Positions 55,582-64,000 of a stretch of DNA of 64,000 bases are shown one piece after another. The number at the start of each line of letters is the position of its first letter. Position 1 is the first letter of the stretch. The DNA lies in the NCBI RefSeq assembly GCF_004328705.1, contig NZ_CP035319.1, positions 2,914,001 to 2,978,000 of the forward strand, written 5' to 3'. The translations under genes were made by a program, and so were the position numbers. This stretch comes from Rhodococcus sp. ABRD24. GTDB lineage: Bacteria > Actinomycetota > Actinomycetes > Mycobacteriales > Mycobacteriaceae. The notes under the pieces are model-generated. The model saw nothing but the letters and a program-made list of their open reading frames with translations. It made no database searches and was not told the DNA's origin.

Positions 55582-57063
55582 ATGCCTGAGCTTTCGACCG
55601 ACCACACCACTCTCCGAGCAGGATTGAAGAAGCGCCACCTGACCATGCTGTCCATGGGCGGAGTGATCGGTGCCGGGTTCTTTGTGGGACTGAGCGGGGT
55701 TATCGATCAGGCCGGTCCCGGCGCGATTCTCACCTGCGCGATCTGCGGGTTCGTTGTTTTTCTGGTGATGCGCATGCTTGGCGAGATGGCTGTGGCGAAG
55801 CCCTGTACCGGGTCGTTCACCGAGTACTCGCGGATGGCACTCGGTGGCTGGGCGGGCTTCACCACCGGCTGGCTGTACTGGTATTTCTGGGTTGTCGTTG
55901 TGGGCATCGAGGCGGTCGTCGGCGCGACTTTGCTGGCCCGGTGGTTTCCAGATGCTCCGTTGTGGCTGATGTCCGCCGGCCTGCTGATGGTCATGACCGT
56001 GGTCAATCTCCTCTCGGTCAGCAATTTCGGTGAGGCCGAGTACTGGTTCGCGGGTATCAAGGTGGCCGTGATCATCGCCTTCATCGTGATTGCCTCCCTG
56101 TTCGTGTTCGGAGTGTGGCCCGGTAGCACCATCGACTTCCACAACCTCACTGCTCACGGTGGCTTTCTCCCAAACGGATTCGGTGCGGTGATCATTGGCG
56201 TTGTCACGGTCATCTTTTCGATGACGGGTGCTGAACTGGTCACGATCGCGGCGGCAGAGTCGACCGAACCGGCCCACGCCATCCGGCGGGCCACGAGCAC
56301 CGTGGTGTTCCGAATCCTGGCCTTCTTCGTCCTGTCCACGTTCTTGCTGGTGACGATGATGCCGTGGGATTCGCTGGTGCCCGGCGAATCGCCGTTCATC
56401 GCCGCTCTGGATCTGCTCCGAATCCCTGCGGCTGCGGACATCTTGAATCTGGTTGTGTTGGTTGCCGTGCTGTCATGCCTGAACTCGGGCCTGTACACCG
56501 CATCTCGCATGCTGTTCGCGTTGTCCGCTCACCGGGACGCACCGCGATGGATGACCCGGGTCAACAGCAGAGGCGTTCCGATCAAGGGGGTATTGTCCTG
56601 CACGTTCGTCGGCTACTGCTGCATTGCTGCCGCCTATGTGTGGCCGGACACGATCTTCCTGTATCTCGTCAACTCCTCCGGGGCGATCTGCCTGTTCGTG
56701 TACGTGCTGATCTGTCTGTCCGAGTTGCGACTTCGCCGGCGTTGGGAGAAGGAGAGCCCGGAGATCCTGAAGTTCAGGGTGTGGCTCTTTCCCTGGTTGC
56801 CGATTGCGGTCACCGCAGTCATCTTGGCGATATTGGTAGGGATGGGACTGAATGCCGGAACCCGTGCCGAACTCGTGCAGAGTCTGATCGCCCTGGGCCT
56901 GATTCTCCTTGCCTACGCGGTGAAACATCGGTCCACCCGGGTGCGAACCCAAGCGCCGCATGTCAATTCCGAGACACTGCCGACTGAGCCCACGACACTG
57001 CCGACTGAGCCCACGGCACTCCCGGCTGAGCCCACGACACTGTCAGCGGGGCCCACCGCGTAG
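55582..57063 (+). CDS. Amino-acid permease (GabP-like APC family)
   Basis: 493 residues from the ATG at 55582 (AGGAGCGG upstream). About 12 membrane helices. The N-terminus KKRHLTMLSMGGVIGAGFFV and VFLVMRMLGEMAVAKPCTGS, then GFTTGWLYWYFWVVVVGIEA and VFSMTGAELVTIAAAES-type block (IFSMTGAELVTIAAAE), are those of the AAT/GabP group. It probably imports GABA, 5-aminovalerate or a related omega-amino acid for the upstream operon. The C-terminal tail holds a fourfold 21-bp repeat (56974-57057). Confidence 0.87.
   Translation: MPELSTDHTTLRAGLKKRHLTMLSMGGVIGAGFFVGLSGVIDQAGPGAILTCAICGFVVFLVMRMLGEMAVAKPCTGSFTEYSRMALGGWAGFTTGWLYWYFWVVVVGIEAVVGATLLARWFPDAPLWLMSAGLLMVMTVVNLLSVSNFGEAEYWFAGIKVAVIIAFIVIASLFVFGVWPGSTIDFHNLTAHGGFLPNGFGAVIIGVVTVIFSMTGAELVTIAAAESTEPAHAIRRATSTVVFRILAFFVLSTFLLVTMMPWDSLVPGESPFIAALDLLRIPAAADILNLVVLVAVLSCLNSGLYTASRMLFALSAHRDAPRWMTRVNSRGVPIKGVLSCTFVGYCCIAAAYVWPDTIFLYLVNSSGAICLFVYVLICLSELRLRRRWEKESPEILKFRVWLFPWLPIAVTAVILAILVGMGLNAGTRAELVQSLIALGLILLAYAVKHRSTRVRTQAPHVNSETLPTEPTTLPTEPTALPAEPTTLSAGPTA
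56974..57057 (+). repeat. Four 21-bp tandem repeats in the permease tail
   Basis: The unit ACACTGCCGACTGAGCCCAC(G) occurs twice exactly and twice with changes, encoding a Thr/Pro/Glu-rich tail of the pattern TLPTEPT. It adds a flexible cytoplasmic end to the permease. Confidence 0.8.
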
Positions 57064-57090
57064 TCTCCGCCCTTTCGGGGGTGGCGTAGT

Positions 57091-58644
57091 TCAACGCCGA
57101 TCTTCCAGCGTTGTGAGCAGCTCCCGGGCAGTGACAGCGATCCACAATTCTGCGCGCACGTGGGCAGAGTCGAGATCCCGGCCGGTCAGCTCGACCACCT
57201 TGTTCAATCGGTTCCGCATCGTGTGGCGGTGAATGCCGAGTGCTGCCGCTGCGATCTCGGTGTGCCCGTTGTGTTCGAGAAAGGCGGCAACGGTCGCAAC
57301 TAGGCTGCCGGCGTGTGCGTTGTCGTAGTCGTCGAGCGCGCCGAGCATGGAATGTGACATGGCGTGCAGTTCTTCGGCGCTCTGGGAACCGAGAAGGAGA
57401 GCGAACGTTCCCAGGTCCGCGAAATCGACGAACTTCTTGTCCTGCAGCCGGCCTGCGCGTGCGGCCACTGCGGCCTGCTTCACACTGCGTGCGGCGGCAA
57501 ACACCGTCGCGGGAAGACCGAGGCCACCACCGATGGATCGCTGAAGTTGAGCTCCCACCTGCTGATGCAGACGTGTAGCGATCTCCGCCGACCTCTCTGC
57601 CGGAACGATGACCACAATCTCCGACTCCGTCGGTGTCATGAGATACGGGGTGGCGTCGGTACCGAGCACGTTCGTGGTGTGACGTTCGGCAGCGAGAAGT
57701 GGGCCGACACCGGTCAGAATGACGGCCGCTACCGGTGTTTCGGGCTCGAAGCCGAAGAACCGCAGCAGACTGACGTCGACATGCTCTCCGAACGCGAGTA
57801 GCGCCTGGGTGACGGCCGCACGCAGTCGATGTTCGGCGTCCACCACCTTGGCGGGCTTGCTCAGCTCGATGGAGATCAGTGACACCGCATGGGCCACGAG
57901 CAATCGATCTGGCGGCGCCAATGGTCCACGTGAGGTGACCGCAAGATATCCATGTAAGTCCTGTGCGGCGGAAACGCTTTGAATCGTGCAGTATCCGTGA
58001 TCACCAGCGATGACCTTGCTGGTTTGGCGACGTCGGCTGGACCCGGATCCTGCGGCTTCTGCCACCGAGCGGGCGAGGGTGACGGCGCGAGGGGAGTCTG
58101 CACCGTATGCCGCGAGGGTGCGCTGGTCGGTATCGATCACGGCCACCGACGACGACAGGGCGCGCCCGAGTGCCGAGATCACTGCTGGGATGCCACCACG
58201 CAACGTTGCCCGGGCAAAGGTCTCTTGCTGGTCGACGACTCTTTGGACTGCCCGGATCTGGTCGGTGGTCAGTTCGTCGATCACGGCGCGGGTGATGGCG
58301 ATGAACGGAGTGGACGCAGGTACCGAGAGGATCGACAGCCCGAGTGCGTCGCCGGCGGTGCGAATGCCGTCAGGGACTCTTTCGAAGGTTGTGCCGGTGT
58401 CGAATGCGAGGGCTGCGGCGCCTGCCTGCACAAGGGAGGACACGTAGTTGTACTGTTCGCCCGCACTGGTACCGATCTTCAGTCCGGTGGTCATCACCAG
58501 TTCTCCCCCGGACAGCCACGGGGTTGGATCCACAAGCTCGATGGCATGGGCCCAATCGATGACCCGATCAGCGCCTTCGAGCCCCGCCACCAGTGACAAG
58601 CCGAGGTCGCCGATCTGAGTCAGCCGGCGAACAGTAATCGCCAA
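57091..58644 (-). CDS. PucR-family transcriptional regulator
   Basis: 517 residues. The N-terminal PucR domain reads GLSLVAGLEGADRVIDWAHA, LVDPTPWLSGGELVMTTGLK. The C-terminal HTH reads VAAFLEHNGHTEIAAAALGI, HRHTMRNRLNKVVELTGRDL. PucR-type proteins of actinobacteria regulate purine, GABA and other nitrogen-compound genes. It is convergent with the permease gene and divergent from the small membrane protein at 58970, so the permease/DavT region is a plausible target. Confidence 0.87.
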   Translation of the reverse strand: MAITVRRLTQIGDLGLSLVAGLEGADRVIDWAHAIELVDPTPWLSGGELVMTTGLKIGTSAGEQYNYVSSLVQAGAAALAFDTGTTFERVPDGIRTAGDALGLSILSVPASTPFIAITRAVIDELTTDQIRAVQRVVDQQETFARATLRGGIPAVISALGRALSSSVAVIDTDQRTLAAYGADSPRAVTLARSVAEAAGSGSSRRRQTSKVIAGDHGYCTIQSVSAAQDLHGYLAVTSRGPLAPPDRLLVAHAVSLISIELSKPAKVVDAEHRLRAAVTQALLAFGEHVDVSLLRFFGFEPETPVAAVILTGVGPLLAAERHTTNVLGTDATPYLMTPTESEIVVIVPAERSAEIATRLHQQVGAQLQRSIGGGLGLPATVFAAARSVKQAAVAARAGRLQDKKFVDFADLGTFALLLGSQSAEELHAMSHSMLGALDDYDNAHAGSLVATVAAFLEHNGHTEIAAAALGIHRHTMRNRLNKVVELTGRDLDSAHVRAELWIAVTARELLTTLEDRR

Positions 58645-58969
58645 TTTCGCCCTCCTGTCGGAACGGCCGCGAGAGATGGTGCCGCCACGGCACCGGTGGC
58701 ACTATCCGTACACAGGTCAGTGTATTTCGCGCAGTCGCCGGAGACCGCATTCGGATGACATCGGGACCCTCGCCCGCGCCAGTGATCTCCTTGTCGGTCT
58801 GCACCGGGATGCGCGACCTGACGTCGAGGAAGTACTCTTGCCGTTGGATCGTCAACGATCAAGTCCCAGTTCTCGTCTCGGCCTCTGGTCGATACGCGCA
58901 CGATCAATTGGCCTGACCTTTCCGATTCATCGACGGCATCATCCAGTGTCGTCGGGGGAGGAACGTCGC
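58645..58969. promoter_or_regulatory. Divergent promoter region with hairpin
   Basis: 325 bp between the PucR gene and the membrane-protein gene. GGTGCC (58678-58683) and GGCACC (58689-58694) form a small palindrome around GCCAC just upstream of the PucR start, a possible operator. No gene is seen. Confidence 0.35.
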
Positions 58970-59584
58970 ATGCTCCGCCCGACGCCAGCGCACCTCACGA
59001 GCACCGTGGTGTTCTCTGGTTTCCTCGCCGGTTTGGCGATGCTCCTCGGCTGGCGATACATCGCACAGAGAAGCCTGAATCTGGTGTCACCGCCACCACC
59101 GCACGGCTCGGACAAGCCCGGGTACATGGTCGTCTTCGACTATCTCGAGTACCGCAGCGGCCCGCCCTGGTGGCCCGCCGTACTCGTCTATCCACTGATC
59201 GGCCTCGGCATCGGCCTGCTGGCTGCCGTTCTGCTCGTCGCCGCCCGGAGGCTCGGCCGGATGTCGCGGCGTGCCTTATTGGCGGGCCTATGGATCGCGA
59301 TCATCGGTACGGGGCTCCTCGTCGGTGCCACGACTGCTCAGATGACCCGGTCGTCGCCACCTGTGATCGAGGTGGCTGCGATCACCGAATCGAGTCACGT
59401 GGTCGATCCCGCGGAGATCGAGTCCGCAACGGGGCCGCTCGTAGCTGGCGACCCGCCCCGATTTGCTTCGGTGCCGCAGACACCGGCGCTGATGGTGTTG
59501 GGGATCGCGGCCGGGATCCTCGGTGGCGTGGCGGTGCAGTTCGCGCTCCATAACTGCCGTAACCGCCGAGATCATGATACGTAG
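58970..59584 (+). CDS. Small membrane protein, unrecognised
   Basis: 204 residues from the ATG at 58970, with GGGGAGGAA upstream. Four hydrophobic segments are visible (TSTVVFSGFLAGLAMLLGW, VLVYPLIGLGIGLLAAVLLV, LLAGLWIAIIGTGLLVGATT, ALMVLGIAAGILGGVAVQF) with two external-looking polar loops, one between segments 1 and 2 (GSDKPGYMVVFDYLEYRSGP). No family recognised. It lies between two PucR genes. Confidence 0.65.
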   Translation: MLRPTPAHLTSTVVFSGFLAGLAMLLGWRYIAQRSLNLVSPPPPHGSDKPGYMVVFDYLEYRSGPPWWPAVLVYPLIGLGIGLLAAVLLVAARRLGRMSRRALLAGLWIAIIGTGLLVGATTAQMTRSSPPVIEVAAITESSHVVDPAEIESATGPLVAGDPPRFASVPQTPALMVLGIAAGILGGVAVQFALHNCRNRRDHDT

Positions 59585-59689
59585 ATCCAGACCCGTGACC
59601 AATCGGCACACCTTGACGACACGAACCGACCAGAGAGTCGATTCCGGTAACCCTTTGAGATCCGAATCCCGCGCGGTTCGCTGCAAATG

Positions 59690-61246
59690 CTATGACACTG
59701 CCAGGTTCTCCAGGCTCAGATGAATCTCCGCGATCACCGCAGGTGACCGCAGTGACGCGTGCAAGGCCTCTTCGATTCGTTTGATCCGATAGCGCACCGT
59801 GTTCGGGTGCAAGGCGCACTTCTTGGCGGTTGCGGTGACATCGAGGTCGTTCGCGAAGTACTCGCGCAGGAACTCCAGGAGTTCGGGATGGTCAGCGATG
59901 AGGGGCGTCAGGTGGTCGGCTGCCTTACGGGCGGTAGTCGACTGATCGCGACCTGCCAGGAGCCAATCGCTGATCCCGACATCCTCGAATCGCATGGCGG
60001 TGGACTTGGCGCGTATTGCTGCCCGTCGTGCACACTGCGCATCACGTAGTCGCTCCGGTCCGGCGTGGATATCGTCGAACGGCTCGCTGAAACCGCAGAC
60101 CACCCCCTCGCGCAGATTCTGGATCCACGAATCGACGGAGTTGCTGTCGGCCGGAACGATGCCGAGTAGTTCCTGATCGCCCTGTGCAAGCAGCAGGGGC
60201 AGTCGCGAATCGTGAGCAAGGTCGACGACGTCCTGTTCGATCGCGTCCAGCAATCGATCCGAGCGGAAGGTCCATCGACCGCCGTCGTAGGTTCTCGGCG
60301 CGGTGAGGGAAACCACGCGGAGCTTCGCTCGCCGACCGAACCGCAGCATTTCCAATCTGTCGATGACCGATTCGGGATCGGGGACCTCGCCGGAAACCAG
60401 AGCCCGAACCAGGGCAGCTCGAACGGCCCGGTTCTCGGTCGTGGCCCGATGGCGCGCCCGCTCGATGGTGTTGAGCAGCCGCAGCGCCACTTCCACCGCT
60501 GGAGCCGCAAGAGGGTCCGGAAGTTCGTGTCGTCTGGAGGCCGTCGCCAACCAGTAATTGTGTCCGCCGGGCGAGATGGAGTGGGCGCTGACCATCCATC
60601 GGCCGATGCGGAATCGAAGCTGCCCGCTTCGCCCGCGCAGCTGAGCGCGGATCAAATGCAGGGGTGCTTCGCCGGCGGAGGCGACCACGTCTCCGACTTC
60701 GCTGTAGAGCACGACACTGCTGCGCAGCAGTTCGGCCAATCGTCCGACGAGGTCGGCTTCGGGCGCGGGGGACGCCATCGCCTCGAGCAGGTGGTTCTGC
60801 ATTTGCAGTGTGCGTCTGAGAACCGTGGAATCGGTCGTTCTCGTGGCGGCCGCGACCAGAGCCACCACATCCATGAACCGCACGTGCGCCGGTATGGAGA
60901 TCACGGCGAAATGATGGCGATTCGCTTCGTCGACGAGGGCTCGCGGCACCGTCTCGGTGATGACGCCGACGCCGTAGCCCAGAGCGGAGACACCTGCTGC
61001 GACCAGCTCGCGGACCAGCTCCCGCTGCGCCAGGGCGGCCTTCTCCTGCCCGGCGAAGCGAGTGCCCGTGGTGAGCATGAGGGTGTGCGGTTCGAGCCAC
61101 CGCGCCGGTGTCTCGATCTCGATCGGATGTGCGCTGACCAGCTGCACGTTCGGGTCGCAGTCGCTCTCGAGAGTCAAGCCGAGATCCTGCTCGAGCAGAA
61201 GGTCGACCAGGCGGAAATAATCAGCTTCCAATGTGGAACCAGTCAC
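59690..61246 (-). CDS. PucR-family transcriptional regulator
   Basis: 518 residues, distinct from the PucR at 57091. The N-terminal domain reads EQDLGLTLESDCDPNVQLVS and ARWLEPHTLMLTTGTRFAGQ. The C-terminal HTH reads LREYFANDLDVTATAKKCAL, HPNTVRYRIKRIEEALHASL. It is divergent from the hydantoinase-type genes at 61350 with a 103-bp gap, so it almost certainly controls them. It probably responds to the ring compound or its product. Confidence 0.88.
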   Translation of the reverse strand: MTGSTLEADYFRLVDLLLEQDLGLTLESDCDPNVQLVSAHPIEIETPARWLEPHTLMLTTGTRFAGQEKAALAQRELVRELVAAGVSALGYGVGVITETVPRALVDEANRHHFAVISIPAHVRFMDVVALVAAATRTTDSTVLRRTLQMQNHLLEAMASPAPEADLVGRLAELLRSSVVLYSEVGDVVASAGEAPLHLIRAQLRGRSGQLRFRIGRWMVSAHSISPGGHNYWLATASRRHELPDPLAAPAVEVALRLLNTIERARHRATTENRAVRAALVRALVSGEVPDPESVIDRLEMLRFGRRAKLRVVSLTAPRTYDGGRWTFRSDRLLDAIEQDVVDLAHDSRLPLLLAQGDQELLGIVPADSNSVDSWIQNLREGVVCGFSEPFDDIHAGPERLRDAQCARRAAIRAKSTAMRFEDVGISDWLLAGRDQSTTARKAADHLTPLIADHPELLEFLREYFANDLDVTATAKKCALHPNTVRYRIKRIEEALHASLRSPAVIAEIHLSLENLAVS

Positions 61247-61349
61247 ACCTGGATGTTAACAACTCCAAACAAGTCGGCATACGGATTCGTTTTCTCCAAT
61301 TGATTGCCCGTCGAACTGGGCCGATACTTGCCGCACCCGAACGAGGAGT

Positions 61350-63422
61350 ATGGCCTTGATCACATCCAGTTCCGACCGAAACCTTCGAGTCGCTGTCGAC
61401 GTCGGTGGAACCTTCACCGACGTCTGCATCTTCGACTCCCGTGCCTCGACCACGCGTGTGGCGAAGGTGCCTTCGACCCCGCACGACCCCATGGAGGCCG
61501 TCGTCGAGGGTGTTCGCAGTGCTGGCGTCGACCTCGCTGACGTCGCGCTCTTCTCCCACGGCACGACAGTGGCCACGAATGCGCTCATCACCAGGAATTT
61601 TCCCGCTGCGGCGCTCGTGACGACCCGCGGGTTCCGCGACGTCCTCGAGATCCGAGACGGCACCAAGGACGAGCTGTGGGACGCGTATTCCGACGTCGGC
61701 ACCCCGTACATTCGTCGCCGCGATCGGTATGAGGTTGCCGAACGAATCGACTACGCGGGAGAAGTCATCACGCCGCTCGACGAGGCGGGCGCCCGCGAGG
61801 TCGCACGGCTCCTGCGGCGGAAGCAGATCCAGACCGTTGCGGTGTGCTTCATGAACTCCTATGTCAACCGCGCTCACGAGCAGCGCATGCGGGAAATCCT
61901 CGAGGAAGAACTGCCCGGTGTGAGCGTGTCGACATCGAGCGAGATCCTCCCGGAGATCTTCGAATACGACCGTGCTTCGACAACAGTGGCCAACGCGGTG
62001 CTCGCCCCCCTCGTCAGCGGTTATGTCAATCGGCTCGAGGCGCAGCTCCGTGTCGACGGATACGACGGTGACCTGCTGCTTCTACACTCCGGTGGCGGAT
62101 CGATGACGCCGGCCATGGTTGAGCGATACCCGGTCCGATTGGCTGCCTCCGGTATTGCCGCCGGCGCGATTGCCGTCGCCGACATCGCCAACCGATGTGG
62201 ATATCCCAACGCCATCGGCCTGGACATGGGCGGAACCAGCACCGACATCTCCCTCGTCTATGACGGCGAGATTCGCACGACCAAGCAGTGGCAGGTCGAA
62301 TACGGATTCCCGATCTCGTTCCCGAGCATCGAAGTGCTGACCATCGGGGCCGGCGGCGGATCATTGGCCTGGATCGACGAGGCAGGTTCGCTGCGTAACG
62401 GTCCCACCTCGGCCGGAGCTGCTCCCGGACCCGCCTGCTACGGATGGGGTGGAACAGAGCCGACCAACACCGACGCCAACCTCGTGCTGGGACGCTTGGG
62501 GTCGTCCTTGGTCGGTGGCGGGCTGAGCCTCGACAGCGAAGCGGCCGAGAAGGCGATCGGCCGGGTGATTGCGGATCGACTCGATGTCGACACCGACACC
62601 GCGGCCAGCAACATCATTCAGGTCGCCAACGCAAACATGGCCGATGCGGTACGGCTGCTGTCGATCCGCCGCGGCTATGACCCTCGAGACTTCGTTCTCG
62701 TCGTCTGCGGTGGCGCCGGTGCGCTGCACGGCGCTGCATTGGCCAAGGAACTGAACATTCCCACGGTCGTCGTGCCCCCGCATCCGGGAATCACTTCCGC
62801 GCAAGGTTGCCTGCTCGTCGACATCCGACACGACCTCTCCGCGATGTTCCAGGGATTGGTCACCGATATCGATACGGCGGAGTTGGAGCGTGAATTCGTC
62901 AGGCTCGAGCGTGAGGGGCTGCAAAGGCTCGAACACGAGGGAGTTCCCGCCGATCGGATGGTGCTCGACCGCAGCATCAGCATGCGTTACGCCGGACAGT
63001 GGCGGTCCTTGACCGTGACGGCCGGTGGCAGCGGCGATGACTTCCTGGCGGAGGCTGTGGAGCGCTTCCATGAGGAGCACGAGCGGGACTACTCGTTCCG
63101 TCGCGACGACACTCCCGTCGAGATCTACCAGATCGGGTTGCGCGCGATCGGTACCACACCGAAGCCGCAGTTCCCTCAGAACACGGTGCCGTCCACGGAG
63201 GCGCCGGTGCCGAGTACGCACCGCTCGGTCTTCTTCGACGAGATCGGAGAGCGCGTCGCGACCCCGGTGTATGACCGGGACGACCTGCGATTCGGCGCCC
63301 TGATCGAGGGCCCCGCCATCATTTCGCAGCTCGATTCGACCACCGTGGTGCCGCCGAGTACGACCGCGGTGATCGATGAGTGGGCCAACATCCGTATCAA
63401 CATCTCGCAGGAGTCCAAGTGA
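61350..63422 (+). CDS. Hydantoinase/5-oxoprolinase family subunit A (HyuA type)
   Basis: 690 residues. The ATP-binding start RVAVDVGGTFTDVCIFDSRA, the second phosphate block GLDMGGTSTDISLVYDGEIR, GAGGGSLAWIDEAGSLRNGP, GPACYGWGGTEPTNTDANLV and VVCGGAGALHGAALAKELNI are those of HyuA/oxoprolinase alpha. ATP-dependent ring-opening enzymes of this family act on hydantoins, 5-oxoproline and lactams (caprolactamase, the OplBA valerolactam enzyme). It overlaps subunit B (GTGA). PucR-regulated. Confidence 0.88.
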   Translation: MALITSSSDRNLRVAVDVGGTFTDVCIFDSRASTTRVAKVPSTPHDPMEAVVEGVRSAGVDLADVALFSHGTTVATNALITRNFPAAALVTTRGFRDVLEIRDGTKDELWDAYSDVGTPYIRRRDRYEVAERIDYAGEVITPLDEAGAREVARLLRRKQIQTVAVCFMNSYVNRAHEQRMREILEEELPGVSVSTSSEILPEIFEYDRASTTVANAVLAPLVSGYVNRLEAQLRVDGYDGDLLLLHSGGGSMTPAMVERYPVRLAASGIAAGAIAVADIANRCGYPNAIGLDMGGTSTDISLVYDGEIRTTKQWQVEYGFPISFPSIEVLTIGAGGGSLAWIDEAGSLRNGPTSAGAAPGPACYGWGGTEPTNTDANLVLGRLGSSLVGGGLSLDSEAAEKAIGRVIADRLDVDTDTAASNIIQVANANMADAVRLLSIRRGYDPRDFVLVVCGGAGALHGAALAKELNIPTVVVPPHPGITSAQGCLLVDIRHDLSAMFQGLVTDIDTAELEREFVRLEREGLQRLEHEGVPADRMVLDRSISMRYAGQWRSLTVTAGGSGDDFLAEAVERFHEEHERDYSFRRDDTPVEIYQIGLRAIGTTPKPQFPQNTVPSTEAPVPSTHRSVFFDEIGERVATPVYDRDDLRFGALIEGPAIISQLDSTTVVPPSTTAVIDEWANIRINISQESK

Positions 63423-64000
63423 GTACCTCATCGACGCTCGACCGCACCCTCGACCCCGTTACCTTCGAGGTACTCAAGAACGCCTTCGTCACCTCCGTCG
63501 ACCTGATGTCCGAGCAGATCCTGCGGACGTGCTATTCGTTCGTCATCTACTCGCGCGACTTCTCCTCCGCCTTGTGTGATGCTCGAGGAAATACCGTCAT
63601 GCAGGGCAGTCAGGACATCGCTGTCCACGTCGGAACGCTCCACTTCCAGTGCAAGGCAGTCATCGAGGAATTCGGTGACGACATCAACCCGGGCGATGTC
63701 TTCGCCATCAACGACCCCTACCGCGGCGGAACTCACCTCAACGATGTCAGCTTCATCCGGCCGATTTTCGCCGACGACACCCTGATCGCCTTCGCTCAGA
63801 ACAAGGGACACTGGGCCGACGTTGGTGGCAGTGTGCCGGGATCGTTCGATGTAACCGCCACCGAGCACTTTGCCGAGGGACTGCGGATCACCCCGGTACG
63901 GTTGTGGCACGAGGGCCGGTTCCTGGCCGACGTCGCCAAGCTCCTGGTGGCGAACACTCGATCGCCCGAGATCAGTATGGGTGATCTGCACGCTCAGGCA
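63419..64000 (+). CDS. Hydantoinase/5-oxoprolinase family subunit B (HyuB type), partial
   Basis: Starts at the GTG at 63419, overlapping subunit A's stop; 194 codons are visible before the window ends. The N-terminus DPVTFEVLKNAFVTSVDLMS, YSRDFSSALCDARGNTVMQG and NDPYRGGTHLNDVSFIRPIF is characteristic of HyuB. It forms the catalytic complex with subunit A. The full protein should be about 550 residues. Confidence 0.9.
   Translation, partial: MSTSSTLDRTLDPVTFEVLKNAFVTSVDLMSEQILRTCYSFVIYSRDFSSALCDARGNTVMQGSQDIAVHVGTLHFQCKAVIEEFGDDINPGDVFAINDPYRGGTHLNDVSFIRPIFADDTLIAFAQNKGHWADVGGSVPGSFDVTATEHFAEGLRITPVRLWHEGRFLADVAKLLVANTRSPEISMGDLHAQA

Overview
The window is high-GC DNA of actinobacterial type, most like Rhodococcus, Gordonia or a related member of the Mycobacteriales. 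The reasons are the strong G/C third-position bias, GTG/TTG starts, start-stop overlaps (ATGA, GTGA), probable leaderless regulator genes, and gene families common in that group (several MocR and PucR regulators, a short NAD-glutamate dehydrogenase, an AmiS/UreI channel, amidase-signature enzymes). It reads as an accessory catabolic region. Nitrogen-compound catabolism and PLP-enzyme operons are intact, while many neighbouring genes are visibly decaying.

Layout. 0-1.6 kb: the 3' part of a lactate 2-monooxygenase-type flavoenzyme and a MarR regulator. 1.6-4.1 kb: a tRNA-Ser(UGA) followed by a broken integrase cut by an IS3-type end, then decayed sequence, which looks like a degenerate island edge. 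4.1-8.8 kb: a TauE/SafE permease, a BenE-type transporter, a divergent MocR regulator and a LuxR regulator. 9.0-20.6 kb: an amide/amine cluster with two amidases, an unusual internally duplicated membrane protein, a MocR regulator, a class-I glutamine amidotransferase-like protein, an AmiS/UreI-like channel, a glutamine-synthetase-like ligase, acetyl-CoA synthetase and adenylate kinase. 20.8-22.2 kb: an IS3-family copy with a 4-bp target duplication inside a small gene.

22.4-43.5 kb: a patchwork of PLP-related genes. These are another MocR regulator, a GntR/UTRA regulator preceded by a trpA-like fragment, a HisC-type aminotransferase, an XRE-cupin regulator, and a SHMT plus TrpB2-like pair, followed by broken ilvA, rdgB and gabT. 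Then comes a divergent vitamin-B6 locus: a PtsJ-like MocR regulator and an aminotransferase on one side, YggS, PdxY, a GNAT and a SerC-like enzyme on the other. A second, inverted and deleted copy of the IS closes this block at 42.5-43.2 kb.

43.5-45 kb: a broken MbcA/ParS-type antitoxin, an intact YefM-YoeB pair and a strong terminator. 45-54.7 kb: a divergent catabolic unit. On the minus strand are NAD-glutamate dehydrogenase and an isocitrate/isopropylmalate dehydrogenase-like enzyme. On the plus strand are GabT/DavT, glutaryl-CoA dehydrogenase, a semialdehyde dehydrogenase and a class-III CoA-transferase, which together could take 5-aminovalerate to crotonyl-CoA. 54.7-64 kb: remnants of puuD and puuC, an amino-acid permease, two PucR regulators, a small membrane protein, and hydantoinase/oxoprolinase subunits A and B (B runs off the window).

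Three points stand out. (1) A 35-bp double-site pattern (AGTAAC, 17 bp, AGTAACGTTATC) is present in front of the first MocR gene and again 24.6 kb away in front of the TrpB2-SHMT operon. (2) A possible lactam to 5-aminovalerate to glutaryl-CoA route is formed by the hydantoinase/lactamase-type genes and the DavT-type operon. (3) A PLP carrier, PLP kinase and dedicated PLP enzymes sit together under a PtsJ-like regulator.
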